From the NCBI GenBank assembly GCA_027946365.1, contig JAPEUQ010000001.1, positions 2,728,001 through 2,792,000 of the forward strand: a stretch of 64,000 nt of DNA, written 5' to 3'. Every line of letters starts with the position of its first letter. The first letter of the stretch is position 1. The position numbers and the translations under genes were made by a program. Source of the stretch: Kalmusia sp. IMI 367209. Taxonomy: Eukaryota; Ascomycota; Dothideomycetes; Pleosporales; Didymosphaeriaceae. Shown one piece after another: positions 24,858 through 34,416 of the stretch. The notes below the pieces were generated by a model, which saw nothing but the letters and a program-made list of their open reading frames with translations, had not been told where the DNA came from and searched no databases.

Positions 24858-26142
24858 ATGCATTGGCAAATGCGCGACTATTGGACTCGCACTTCGGCGA
24901 TTCTACATTCTACCAAGGACCACTCTTGGACTGCTGCACCAGAGTCCAGCGTCTCTTCATTCTCTCCGCCTAGCGTACCAAGCTGGACCGCTCCCTCTGT
25001 CTCTACGCCAAGCGCACCGAGCCACAGCGTTGTCTTTGTCTCCACGCCGAGCATATCAAGCTGGAGCGTCCCCTCGGCCTATGAGACAGTTTCTCCAATC
25101 ACCACAATGCCTACTCTATCAAGCACACTCACTTCAACGGCGACGCTCTTCGTCACCCTCGCCTCTGGCTACCCCGGTGTCCCCGTCATCCCAGACGTCA
25201 TCCACGGCCTCCCTAACTGCGGCCAAGACGTGATATTCCCCTTGCTCGCCAACAGCAAATGCAACCCCGCCGATTTCCCTTGCATATGCCTTGAGCTCGA
25301 ACATCTAAAAGCCCACGAGGCCGTGGCTGCGGCCTGCCCAGATGATATGAACAGTAAGCTCTTCTTTCAATACCACCCTACCCACTCTCTATTCCACCGC
25401 CAGTTTATTAGAAATGAGTCGGCAATCTAATGTGAGCATAGAATACCTCGAATTTTCCGCTAGCACCTGCGGTGAGGCCAGCAGTGTCGTTTATGTAACC
25501 GGCACCTCCGTGCCGGCTACCAGCGTGGCATCAACCACCGCAGTGCCCGTCACCAGCGCTGTCCCTAGCAACGGCACTGTGGTCCCCTCTGGAAGCATAG
25601 TCCCCCCCGAGAGCGTAGGACCATCCAAGAACGCCACCGTCCCGCCGGTTGGGCCGACACTTACTGAAACGGCTGTCGTGCCCATCGCAAGTGAGAGTGC
25701 TCCTGGTGGTGCCGGAGGTGCCGGTCCAGGAGAAACTGGCAAAGCTGGTGGAGCTGGTGGAGCTGGCGGAGCTGGTCCAGAAGTGAGTGGCAGTGTTGGT
25801 GGTGGTGCTGGTCCAGAAGTGAGTGGCAGTGTTGGTGGTGGTGCTGGTCCAGAAGTGAGTGGCAGTGTTGGTGGTGGTGCTGGTCCAGAAGTGAGTGGCA
25901 GTGTTGGTGGTGGTGCTGGTCCAGAAGTGAGTGGCAGTGTTGGTGGTGGTGCTGGTCCAGAAGTGAGTGGTAGTGTTGGTGGTGGTGCTGGCAGCGGAAA
26001 CACGACCAGCCCCGCTTCGCCTTCCGAGCAGCCTAGCAGCCCTGAGTTCGAGGGCGCTGCTGTGGCTGAGTTTGGGAGTGGACGCTTGGCGGTGTTTGCG
26101 GGTATCATCGGGATGATGGGTTTGGCATTTGCTGATTTGTGA
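24858..26142 (+). CDS. CFEM-like cysteine domain protein with Gly-rich repeats and GPI-anchor signal
   Basis: Two exons, join(24858..25353,25442..26142), encode 398 aa. The intron (GTAAGC...GCATAG) restores a cysteine block: NC, KC, PCIC, AC and STC, about residues 115-180. The spacing is CFEM-like but with six rather than eight cysteines. The N-terminal region is Ser/Pro-rich. A Thr/Val/Pro-rich linker, six copies of a 12-residue Gly-rich repeat (GPEVSGSVGGGA) and a hydrophobic C-terminus (LAVFAGIIGMMGLAFADL) follow. That C-terminus is of the kind cleaved for GPI anchoring. It is probably a cell-wall or plasma-membrane surface protein. No signal peptide is seen at the modelled start, so the 5' end is probably incomplete. 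CFEM proteins elsewhere act in haem binding, adhesion and virulence; none of this is shown here. Confidence 0.68.
25774..25989 (+). repeat. 36-bp coding minisatellite, six copies
   Basis: Six head-to-tail units of 36 bp each encode GPEVSGSVGGGA. Units 1-5 are identical; unit 6 differs by one C-to-T change. A run of 9-bp GGA-GCT-GGT-type units precedes it (about 25748-25773). The near-perfect identity at the DNA level points to recent expansion or to homogenisation, so copy number should vary between strains. Confidence 0.95.
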
Positions 26143-26754
26143 TGTGTGGCGGGTGAGGGTCGCATTTGATTTGGAGTTTCAAAGTTTTTCATGTACGGAG
26201 CTTGGTGGATGTGGTGATGTAATGTTTAATTAGATGGTAGATAGTATATTAATTTTGGTAAACCAGACTCCGTGCTCTTGCGCTCGTGTGTGAAGGTTGC
26301 TTGCAACGTCAACGTGTTCCGATCTTTCTAAATTGATGAATCGTCGTAGAATAGCTAAGCCTCCGGGATTTAATGTCGTCGCACCTTGAATAGTTTAGAG
26401 AGTCTCCAAGAACTCTGTGGTAGTGCTGCTCGAGTATGTTTTGCCAGTATCATTTTATATTTAGTTGAGTATTAAAGATGATTGGAATACTCACTAGTCA
26501 CTGAATCATGCTCGAGGTCTCGAGCCGAAAAATTATCCTATGATCTTCTCTGATCATGAGCAACCACGGTAGGTCTCTTTTATCACACTGTTTCGCCCAG
26601 CACAAGATGAACACGTGGTATTTTGCTTTCAATTGAATGCGTCCTCTTACACAAAACACCTGAATATGCCTCTCTGACTCCATAGTCTTGTCCATAATCC
26701 CCCTAAGACTCTTACGCCAACCCAAACGTATCATACAATCCCAGAACCTGCTCC
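26143..26754. other. Convergent 3' interval
   Basis: This 612-bp AT-richer interval lies between the ends of the CFEM-like gene and GOT1. A minus-strand frame covering part of it is an out-of-phase continuation of GOT1. I see nothing else. Confidence 0.45.
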
Positions 26755-27398
26755 TCACACAGGTAAGTCCGCGTTCCTCCTCGCTCCACTGATTTTCTCC
26801 AACGCCTGCGCAATATACGGCCCCACGATCGGAATGTTCCCCACAAATCCTGCTATCGTCGCGAAGAAGTCCCCAAACAGCACCAGGATGCCGTACAGCT
26901 CGATCAGGAAGCCGAAGAACGCCCACTTTAGGAGTATGAGTGTGATGCCGGCGGCGAAGGCAGCGGTGCCTTTCCACTTCTGACGGCGTGCGAAGAAGGC
27001 GGCGGTTTTTTGGACACCGATTATCAGCGTAAGGCCGATTAGGAAGAGGATCTGTGGTCGGGGTTAGAAGCGGAGGAGCGCCAGGTTCGGAGAGAGGTGT
27101 ACATTGCCCATTGCCAACCTGTGGAATTCAGTATAGCGAGAGAGAGAGCATGAATGGGCATTTACATTGCGCGATCAAAAAACATCATGACACCGCCCAG
27201 GAGAAAGAAGCCGCCTGCTCGCGTGGTCAGTCGTCTCTTGCTAGTCGAGTGTTGCAATTGCGGCGTAGTATGCGTACCTACCCCCTGAACAGAAGGCAAC
27301 CCCAATCTCTGTGCACACTGTTAGCACTTGATCTGCGCACATGTGTAGGTCTTCATCTTGAACGTACTTTGGGTATCTGTGAGCCACATGGTAGGCAT
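26755..27398 (-). CDS. GOT1: Golgi vesicle transport protein Got1, five exons with micro-exons
   Basis: The model is complement(join(26755..27051,27103..27118,27166..27214,27282..27308,27368..27398)), 139 aa; yeast Got1 has 138. The spliced product reads MPTMWLTDTQK-IGVAF, then GGFFLLGGVMMFFDRAM, LAMGN and ILFLIGLTLIIG. FFARRQKWKGTAAF and LILLKWAFFGFLIELYG follow, closely matching the four-helix Got1/Sft2 family of Golgi and ER-exit membrane proteins. Exons 2 and 4 are only 27 and 16 nt. All four introns have GT-AG ends and the phases fit. The start is either 27398 or the in-frame ATG at 27389 (MWLTD, as in yeast). Frame-only gene finding misses the first 41 codons. Confidence 0.9.
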
Positions 27399-28109
27399 CT
27401 TGAAAGGTCTGCAGCGATGCGCTGGTGCAAAGACAGGCGGTAGACCCTGATAGAGGACTGTAGAGTATTATGAAAGGCCGCTGCCTGGTTCCCGAGCGTT
27501 ACCTAGCATAAAAGACGTCTTTTTTTAGACTAGAAATCTTGTTGTTTCGTGTCCCTTTCGTGAGCTGGAAGTTGCGATCCACAGCCCGTGCGCAAACGTA
27601 GACCCTTGTCTAGCGCGACGCGAGTTCGCATGAGTTTTCGAAGCCTGTGTCTCTCTACACACTCGAACTACTTTGCGAAGCAGGCTTGGTTTGCCGCTCG
27701 GGTTTTGAAACGAGATGCAATTGTCGTAGACACTTGTTCCTTATGTTGGTTCAGTGGTTGTCTAACTACACTACTCGCTGCCTCTCCCAACAAGATACAA
27801 AATTTCTGTAGAATCGCCTCGATCATAGCATGCACCAAAGCTGCTGTAACTAGGAATACTCCCCCAGAGCTCCTGGTACCCCTTCATAGGCGAAGAGAAA
27901 ACAGTTCACGATTAAGCCGGAGCGCCTCCTTGAACCTTGCCTTGAAAGAGGCTTGGTGGGTGGAGTGAGCTTGACTTTGTTGGCCTTACATATGCTCATT
28001 CCATGCCATTCCCGTTGTACAGTCATGCGACTTTAGCACACTCGTAACCACCTCTTATGTTGCTCAACTGCTCGCACTCTGAGCGAAACACAGTCCTGGA
28101 GAGAGTCCC
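27399..28109. other. Intergenic, GOT1 promoter and IES6 3' side
   Basis: This 711-bp interval carries one 126-codon plus-strand frame with no motif. I treat it as chance. The region should contain the GOT1 promoter and the IES6 terminator. Confidence 0.4.
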
Positions 28110-28697
28110 TCACTTCAACACAGTGTGCGCGCCCCTCGCAGCCAGATAACCTTCTACTACATTCTGCGGCATTGTTCTGACTACCCCAAATACTTCTTTG
28201 TCGTGATATCGCAACCTTGTCTTGGGGTCTGTATACGGCGCTGATAGCCCAGTTATGTCACAATACCTCCTCTGGCTGCTTGGGTGGAAACTCGGTGCGC
28301 TCTCGATGTTCGTGTATGTAGCTGCAGGTCCATTGACCCCGGGCCAATTCCCGTTCCCCATTGCGCTAGCCCTCAGGTTCTTCTCTAGGACGAGAGTACT
28401 CAGGCTTTGAGCGGCCTGTGCGATGTTCGGAGGACGACCGACTACCGGGGTAGCTGAGCCAGTAGCACCCTCGGTGTGTGGGAGAACAGGAGTGGAAGAG
28501 CCGCTGTTGTTTTGAGTGGCCATTACAGAGGCTTCTTTGCGCGTGGCATCGGCGACGATTTGTTTGACGTTCTTGTTGCGGCGTTGCGGAGGCTTCCAGT
28601 GCTGGTTACGAAAGTTTTTGGGAATAGCGTATATGTCGAGCTTGTCGAGGAGAGCTTGATGCGTATTCTCATCGGACGCAGTGGTGAGAGGCGCCAT
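28110..28697 (-). CDS. IES6: INO80 complex subunit Ies6 (YL1-C domain)
   Basis: A single exon of 195 codons. The N-terminal basic region (FRNQHWKPPQRRNKNVKQIVAD) and the C-terminal YL1-C domain (about 145-190: RRYCDITGLSAPYTDPKT and YHDKEVFGVVRTMP) identify Ies6. In yeast and animals Ies6 pairs with Arp5 to form a module of the INO80 nucleosome remodeller that couples ATP hydrolysis to nucleosome sliding. Here it lies about 1.2 kb from ARP5, with DAD4 between them. The middle is Ser/Thr/Ala-rich and probably disordered. Confidence 0.92.
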   Translation of the reverse strand: MAPLTTASDENTHQALLDKLDIYAIPKNFRNQHWKPPQRRNKNVKQIVADATRKEASVMATQNNSGSSTPVLPHTEGATGSATPVVGRPPNIAQAAQSLSTLVLEKNLRASAMGNGNWPGVNGPAATYTNIESAPSFHPSSQRRYCDITGLSAPYTDPKTRLRYHDKEVFGVVRTMPQNVVEGYLAARGAHTVLK

Positions 28698-29017
28698 GAA
28701 AAAGGTACGTATGAAGCTATCACAAGCTCAGTGCTAGCTAGGGCTTTGGAGTAGAATGCAGACGTAAATTGCGGCTTCTACTATCAAAAAGCCTTGGTCG
28801 AAGTGGAAATATTCTGGGAGAGACTAAGAAGTCGCGTTGGAATCGTGTTGCTTGATGAACAAAAGTCGCGTCGCCGTCGCCGTCGCCGTCGCATTGACCG
28901 TTCACTTCACCTCCGACCTGCCCTATAACTCTTGGCACCGACCGTTTCGGCTACCCCACGTCCCACGTAAACATGAGCGCGTTTACCGTACACACCACAA
29001 CTCAAGACCGCAACAAC
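28698..29017. promoter_or_regulatory. Shared divergent promoter of IES6 and DAD4
   Basis: Only 320 bp separate the two divergent start codons, so the promoters must overlap. The interval contains a GTCGCC tandem repeat at 28865-28892. No TATA box is obvious. Assignment as a bidirectional promoter is by position only. Confidence 0.5.
28865..28892. repeat. GTCGCC hexamer repeat in the IES6/DAD4 promoter
   Basis: About four tandem copies of a 6-bp unit, the first shortened by one base. They lie roughly midway between the two start codons. Confidence 0.8.
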
Positions 29018-29393
29018 ATGGTATGACGAAGGAACTTTCTAGATTGGTGGCATGCATATTGACGTCGTCAAGGAAAGTCCGCACGAGCACCAACAAAGCC
29101 TCTTACTCTCGCGCATCATCGTCAACGTCGTAGGCATTATGTCGTAACCCATATCTAGTTATACATTCTAATAATTTTGTAGGAGAAGCTCAACGAAGCC
29201 ATCATGACACTGAATAAGAACCTACAAGAGATCAACTTAGCAAATATGGACACCGAGCTTGTGTCTCAGATGTTCAAGAACTACCAGTCCAATGTGCTCT
29301 TCCACCTCGAAGGTGTGTATCTGATTCTGTAGTCGGGTTTAAATCGATACTCACGCCAAAATAGCTACCAACGGTCTGAAGGATCCCTCATGA
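29018..29393 (+). CDS. DAD4: DASH/Dam1 complex subunit Dad4, four exons
   Basis: The model is join(29018..29020,29073..29129,29183..29312,29365..29393), 72 aa, the same length as yeast Dad4. The spliced protein starts M-ESPHEHQQ, continues with LLLSRII and [18 protein letters not shown], and ends [17 protein letters not shown]; the VxFxLEATN ending is diagnostic. It belongs to the outer-kinetochore ring complex that couples chromosomes to microtubules. In this model the first coding exon is the ATG alone, followed at once by a phase-0 intron (GTATGA...GTCAAG). An in-frame ATG at 28973 would add 15 residues and cannot be ruled out. Every intron is short (50-53 nt). Confidence 0.88.
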
Positions 29394-29895
29394 GTAGTCG
29401 TCCCGTGAGCAAACACCAAAATGGACCGGGTGCCCAATATGTTGATTCCCTTTCTTCAAAGCGCGCCACTGGACCCTATTGTGGTAGGCTTGTGTATTGG
29501 CGCCTCGCCGAGCGCCATTTGCGACCAGGATAGCTACGCAGACCTGGATGGTATAAGAGCTGCACGCTGGAGATGCTAGCCCGAGCTTTTAGAGTATCAC
29601 AGCAGGATTTGAAATGTGCATCTCTGAATTCGCTCATGCAATACAATTCACTTGTTCCAAAAGTGTTGTGCAATTTTTCCCAACATGTTGTGAGTGAAGA
29701 CGTCCGTTTTAGGCATGGTGGCTTGGACCACGATGATGGCGCCGCGAGTTGGGAACCTCAGCACAATAGCAATGTACCTAGGTCGCACGCTTCAATAGGA
29801 CCCGTGCCACGCCCACCAGCCCGCCACTGCAATCATTCACGACATGTCATAACCTCTCTGCTCCCAGTCTCATCTGTGTCAAAACTCCCACCACC
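29394..29895. other. Intergenic between DAD4 and ARP5
   Basis: This 502-bp interval holds the DAD4 3' UTR and the ARP5 promoter. Frames of up to 114 codons overlap here without motifs. I see nothing more. Confidence 0.45.
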
Positions 29896-32274
29896 ATGGC
29901 TCCCGCCGCGATCTTAGACATTCCACCGCCATCTGGTCGCAACTCCCCCAAGCCTCCGCCTGCGAAAATATGGAGCGTTAACGATCCGCCCTTTGAGGGC
30001 TTTAAACCCATAGACACCGAAGGCTACGCGCGAAGCAATCGCGAAACAGCCATCGTAATCGACAACGGTAACCCAACGCCGCAGCGCGCGCCTCCCTCCT
30101 GGAAATGACTGACAAATTCGCCAGGTTCTTCTGCAGTCCGCGCTGGCTGGTCTTTCGACGCGAATCCCCGATTATCATTACGCCCCCTCGTGGCCAAATA
30201 TCGCGACCGAAAACTTGCCCGTACCTTCACCTTCGTCGGCTCTGATGTCTACAGCGACGGCACGGCGCGAGGGCAGGCGAAGAATATATATGAACCAGGA
30301 AGCAACATCGTGAACAATTGGGATGTCTTGGAGGGTGTGCTTGACTACTGCTTCATTAAATTGGGCGTAGATGGCAAGAATGGGAGCATAGACAGGCCCA
30401 TTGTCATGACGGAGCCCGTCGCAAACCTAGGATACACAAGAAAGAGTACGCGTGGCCCAACCCAGGAGAATGCGAATGTTGCACACACTTTCAGAATAGA
30501 TGCTAACTATTGATGTGCAGCCATGTCTGAAATTCTATTCGAGTGCTACGGCGCGCCCTCTGTCGCATACGGTATCGACTCCCTCTTCTCTTACTCCTAC
30601 AACGGCGGCAAGCACGGTCTCGTTGTCTCCTCATCACACACGTCTACACACCTCATCCCTGTCGTCAATTCCAAAGCGCTGCTCTCACAGTCGACTCGTC
30701 TGAACTGGGGTCGATTCCAATCGGCCGAATATCTCCTCAAGCTGCTCCGCCTGAAGTATCCTTCTTTCCCTGGTAAGATCAGCGATCCACAAGCAGAGGA
30801 TCTTGTTCGTGAACACTGCTATGTGAGCCAGAACTACGAAGAAGAGTTGTCAAGGTACCTAGATTGGACAGGGCTCGAAGAACGGAACCATATTGTTCAA
30901 TTTCCATACACTGAACAGGTCGTGGTTCAGAAGACGGAGGAAGAACTTGCAGCAGCGGCGGAAAAGCGAAAGGAGAGCGGGCGGAGATTACAAGCACAAG
31001 CCGCGAAGATGCGCTTGGAGAAATTGAAGCGGAAAGAGGAAGAGTTTGAATACTACCAGCAAGTGCAACAGCAGCTCCAAGATGTCACCAAAAAGGAGGC
31101 TAAGCGGATATTGGAGTCCAATGACTTTGACGATGAAGGCCAATTGGAGAAGAAAGTCCGTGAACTTGAGAAGGCTATCAGGAAAGCGAGAAATAAGGAC
31201 GTGGGTGACGTTGAAGAAGAGCAACAAGAAGAACCCACTTTTCCGCTCCTCGAGGTGCCAGACGACCAACTAGACGAAGAAGGTATCAAACAGAAGCGAC
31301 AACAGCGCCTAATGAAGTCGAATTACGAAGCGCGCCAGCGCGCCAAGGCTGAGAAGGAGCGCGAAAAAGCACGCTTAGCAGAAGAACAGCGCCTTGACGA
31401 CGAAAGACGGGAGGGAGACCCTGAAGGCTGGTCCGCCGAGCGCCGCGTCGCGCGGCAAGCCATCATCCAAAAGATGAAGGACCGTGAACGTCTCAAGGCC
31501 GAACTGGGAAACAGAAAGTCGCTTGCAAATCAAATGCGCATGAAGTCCATAGCGAACCTCGCATCCGATGCGCCCACCAAGAAGCGGAGAAGAGGTGGCG
31601 GTGACGATGACACATTTGGTGCTGATGATGCGGACTGGGGTGTCTACCGCACAATTGCCACAGGCGAACAGTCAGATGATGAAGAGGAAGAGGACTTGGG
31701 CAAGGCGCTGAAAGAAATCGAGGCTCAGCTGCTCAAGTACGATCCTACATTCACGGAAGAATCGACGAGGGAAGCACAGACGGACTGGACTAAGTCTCTA
31801 CTCCACGCCTTCATGCACGGTCCCTATCCTTTTGAGCCCGAAAGTCAGAAGGAAATGAACCAGCTCCACCTCAACGTAGAGCGGATCCGCGTCCCCGAAG
31901 TCGTCTTCCAGCCATCCATCGCCGGCCTCGACCAAGCCGGAATCATCGAGATCGCCTCCACCATTCTTACGGAACGTCTCGCTGATAATCCTTACCGAGA
32001 CAACGTCCTGAAAGACATCTTCCTCACCGGCGGCAACACGCTCTTCCAAGGCTTCGAGGAGAGGCTAGCGTCTGAGTTGAGGGCTGTGCTACCAGCGGAT
32101 CAGGAACTCGTCGTGAGAAAAGCAGGTGATCCATTGCTAGATGCATGGAGGGGAGCTGCTCAGTGGGCGGGGAAGAAAGAGAATAGATCGAATTTCATCA
32201 CCAGAGCGGAGTTTATGGAGAAGGGAGGGGACTATATTAAGGAGCACGAGGCAGGGAATGGGCCTTCTTTTTAA
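29896..32274 (+). CDS. ARP5: Actin-related protein 5 (INO80 complex)
   Basis: Three exons, join(29896..30067,30125..30445,30521..32274), encode 748 aa; yeast Arp5 has 755. The actin fold is split by a large charged coiled-coil insertion, as in all Arp5. IVIDNGSSAVRAGW, MTEPVANLGYTRK and MSEILFECYGAPSVAYGIDSLFSY belong to the first half. The insertion spans about residues 310-580 (Glu/Lys/Arg-rich, with KKRRRGGGDDD). IFLTGGNTLFQGFEERL and DAWRGAAQWA close the fold. Arp5 with Ies6 forms the nucleosome-contacting module of INO80 in the nucleus. Both introns have GT-AG ends and consistent phases; intron 2 has a TGCTAAC branch site. Confidence 0.95.
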
Positions 32275-32512
32275 GTGTTGTTTTCTTTATGTACGGACCT
32301 ATAGTGTGTATGACTATGTGTGTTAACGTGGGTTGCGGATTGGGTTTGGGAAGATGGAGGCTATCATCTTCTGGGATGAAGTTAGCTAGACAAGCGATAA
32401 CCGTGACACTATTTTCAGTGGATACACAAGTGGCACCATCAAACACGTCGAATGTGATCCTCCCCTCGTATATATTGTACAAATCATACATATGAAGTTT
32501 CCCAACAAGTAA

Positions 32513-34287
32513 TCACACAACATCTCCCCCAAATCCCACCGGCCTCCTAACCCTCGATCCCTCCACAAACGGCACGATCGCCATCGCCTTATAAATCCTC
32601 CCCATCCCCGTCGGACCCCTATCAACCAGCCTTTTCCACGCTGTCTCTAGCCTCCTCCTCACATCATCGTCCTTTGCTCCCTTCAACAGCCTCTCTGCAC
32701 GCTCCTTGATCCCCATCGTCGACAAGAAGAACGCTTGTTCGACCGGACCGTGGACTTCTACGCCAGGCGAGGCGTCCAGCGCCTTCTCAGCGAGCGCGAG
32801 AAAGTCCACATCAGCACTCAGATCGACGAGACCTGGCGAAACGAACGGTGAGCAGGGTCGATGGGCACGGATCCCGCGGAGGGTGTTGGCTGGGATGGTG
32901 GAAGCGGGGCCGTAGTCGAGGATTAAAGCCGCGCCTGAAGGGTGGGGCTTTTGAAATGATGACACTGGTGTAGAGTTCTGTGGGGTTATCGAAGCAGATC
33001 GTGGTGGTAGAGGATTTTCAGAGGCCGAGGGGGGGTTTGAGCCGCCTATCCGGACGGCAAAGTCGGAGATGTATGAGAGGGACTCTGGGGATATTTCGAT
33101 AATGGCGTCGGTCGTGTTTCCGAGAGCTTTGTAGCGGGGTGATGTTTGGGGAAGGTAGAGGGAGTGCGGTGTGGGGGTTTTAGAGACTGTGAGGTGAAAT
33201 TCTGGCGCTGGATCGTTTGTACTGGATGTAGTTGAGGAGGCTTGGGTTTCTGCGATGGGTGCGACAACGAGTTCATGCCACTGGTTTTTCGGTGCTTGAG
33301 GGCCTGTTTTCGGTGTTATAGGTCCGGTGGGCGTTATCATTATAGAGGCAGCGGGGATCTTGGAATTGGCCACATTTTGGAAAACATGAATGGGTAGTGC
33401 GTCGAAGAACTCGTGGGCTAGGATGAAGGGTGCGGATGTCTCTTCTATTCGGTCGATTAGCAAGTACAAAGAAGACTAAGAGGGACCGGTGTACCTTTAG
33501 GCACGAATCTGATGTCCTCGCACCAATTGACGGTACAGTTGGGTATATATTTGCATGGAGCTGCCCATCCCAAATCCGACTGCCTCGGCTCTTCTGCACC
33601 AGAAAGTAGTTTGGCCTGCTGCTTCATCAAATCCGACGATGCCTCGATCATGTAAATCGCGTCAATGCTCTGCGCAAATGGCTTAAAGCTTGAGATAGTC
33701 TGAAATTGATCAGTTTTTCTTCTCCTGTGTCGAATTTTGCCTTCATCGTACCCTTAGCACATCATCCATTAATGTTCCTCTTCCAGGTCCCACTTCAATG
33801 ATTTGAACCTTCTTATTCCTGCCTTGCGCCAACCACTCTGTATATAACCATATGCCCACCAACTCTCCAAACACCTGGCTGATCTCGGGAGACGTTATAA
33901 AGTCGCCTTTCGCGCCGAATTGATCGTGGCCATCCGTTTGTCGCGTGTAGTATCCACCTTGGTCGGAGGTGAGGCATTGGCGCATATACGAGGCTACGGA
34001 GACAGGACCGGTTGTCTATGGTATTGTGAGCGTTTATACTACCTCTTAGTGGATACAAAACATACCTCTATTGCTTGAGCCAACGTCTTTGCCAATGGCG
34101 TCGACCACTGTCGCTCGTCGCGCTCTTCGCTCGACAACCAGCGAATCCCATATCGTGCATTCTTATAAGCCGGAAATCGAGGTTTCGCACATCTCGTCGC
34201 GCTCCGAACTAGATTTAGAGAATTCGCTCGCATGTCTCGAGTGATTTTGAATTTCCATGACGTTATTCTCGGGACCAAAAAGTTCAC
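32513..34287 (-). CDS. Mitochondrial NDUFAF7/MidA-type protein arginine methyltransferase
   Basis: Four exons, complement(join(32513..33444,33495..33699,33752..34015,34066..34287)), encode 540 aa. The family symmetrically dimethylates an arginine of the complex I NDUFS2 subunit during assembly in mitochondria. Visible signatures are GGYYTRQ, the GDFITSPEISQVFGELVG block, the SAM-binding EVGPGRGTLMDDVLR, FFDALPIHVF, ALILDYGP and VEQAFFLSTMGI. The N-terminus is basic and hydroxylated, as in a mitochondrial presequence; Met at 34233 (MRANSLNLVRS) is an equally good start. A Ser/Pro-rich insertion (about 360-385) is longer than usual. It is divergent from the CDK11-like gene, with only ~130 bp between the starts. 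Confidence 0.88.
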
Positions 34288-34416
34288 GTTCGGAACGCGG
34301 AAGCTATGACCATCGCTTGAATCGCCCTACCACGTGCTCAAGAACCTCACTTCAACCCTATCGACCATAAACCAGGACCTTTTGAAAAAGAACGAAGGTT
34401 GAAAGAGCAGGATATT

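Noticed and set aside
25491..26192. Minus-strand frame of 233 codons across the minisatellite
   Set aside because: Tandem repeats whose unit is a multiple of three keep several frames open. The plus-strand product has a CFEM-like block and GPI signal, while this one is Pro/Leu/Thr repeats only.
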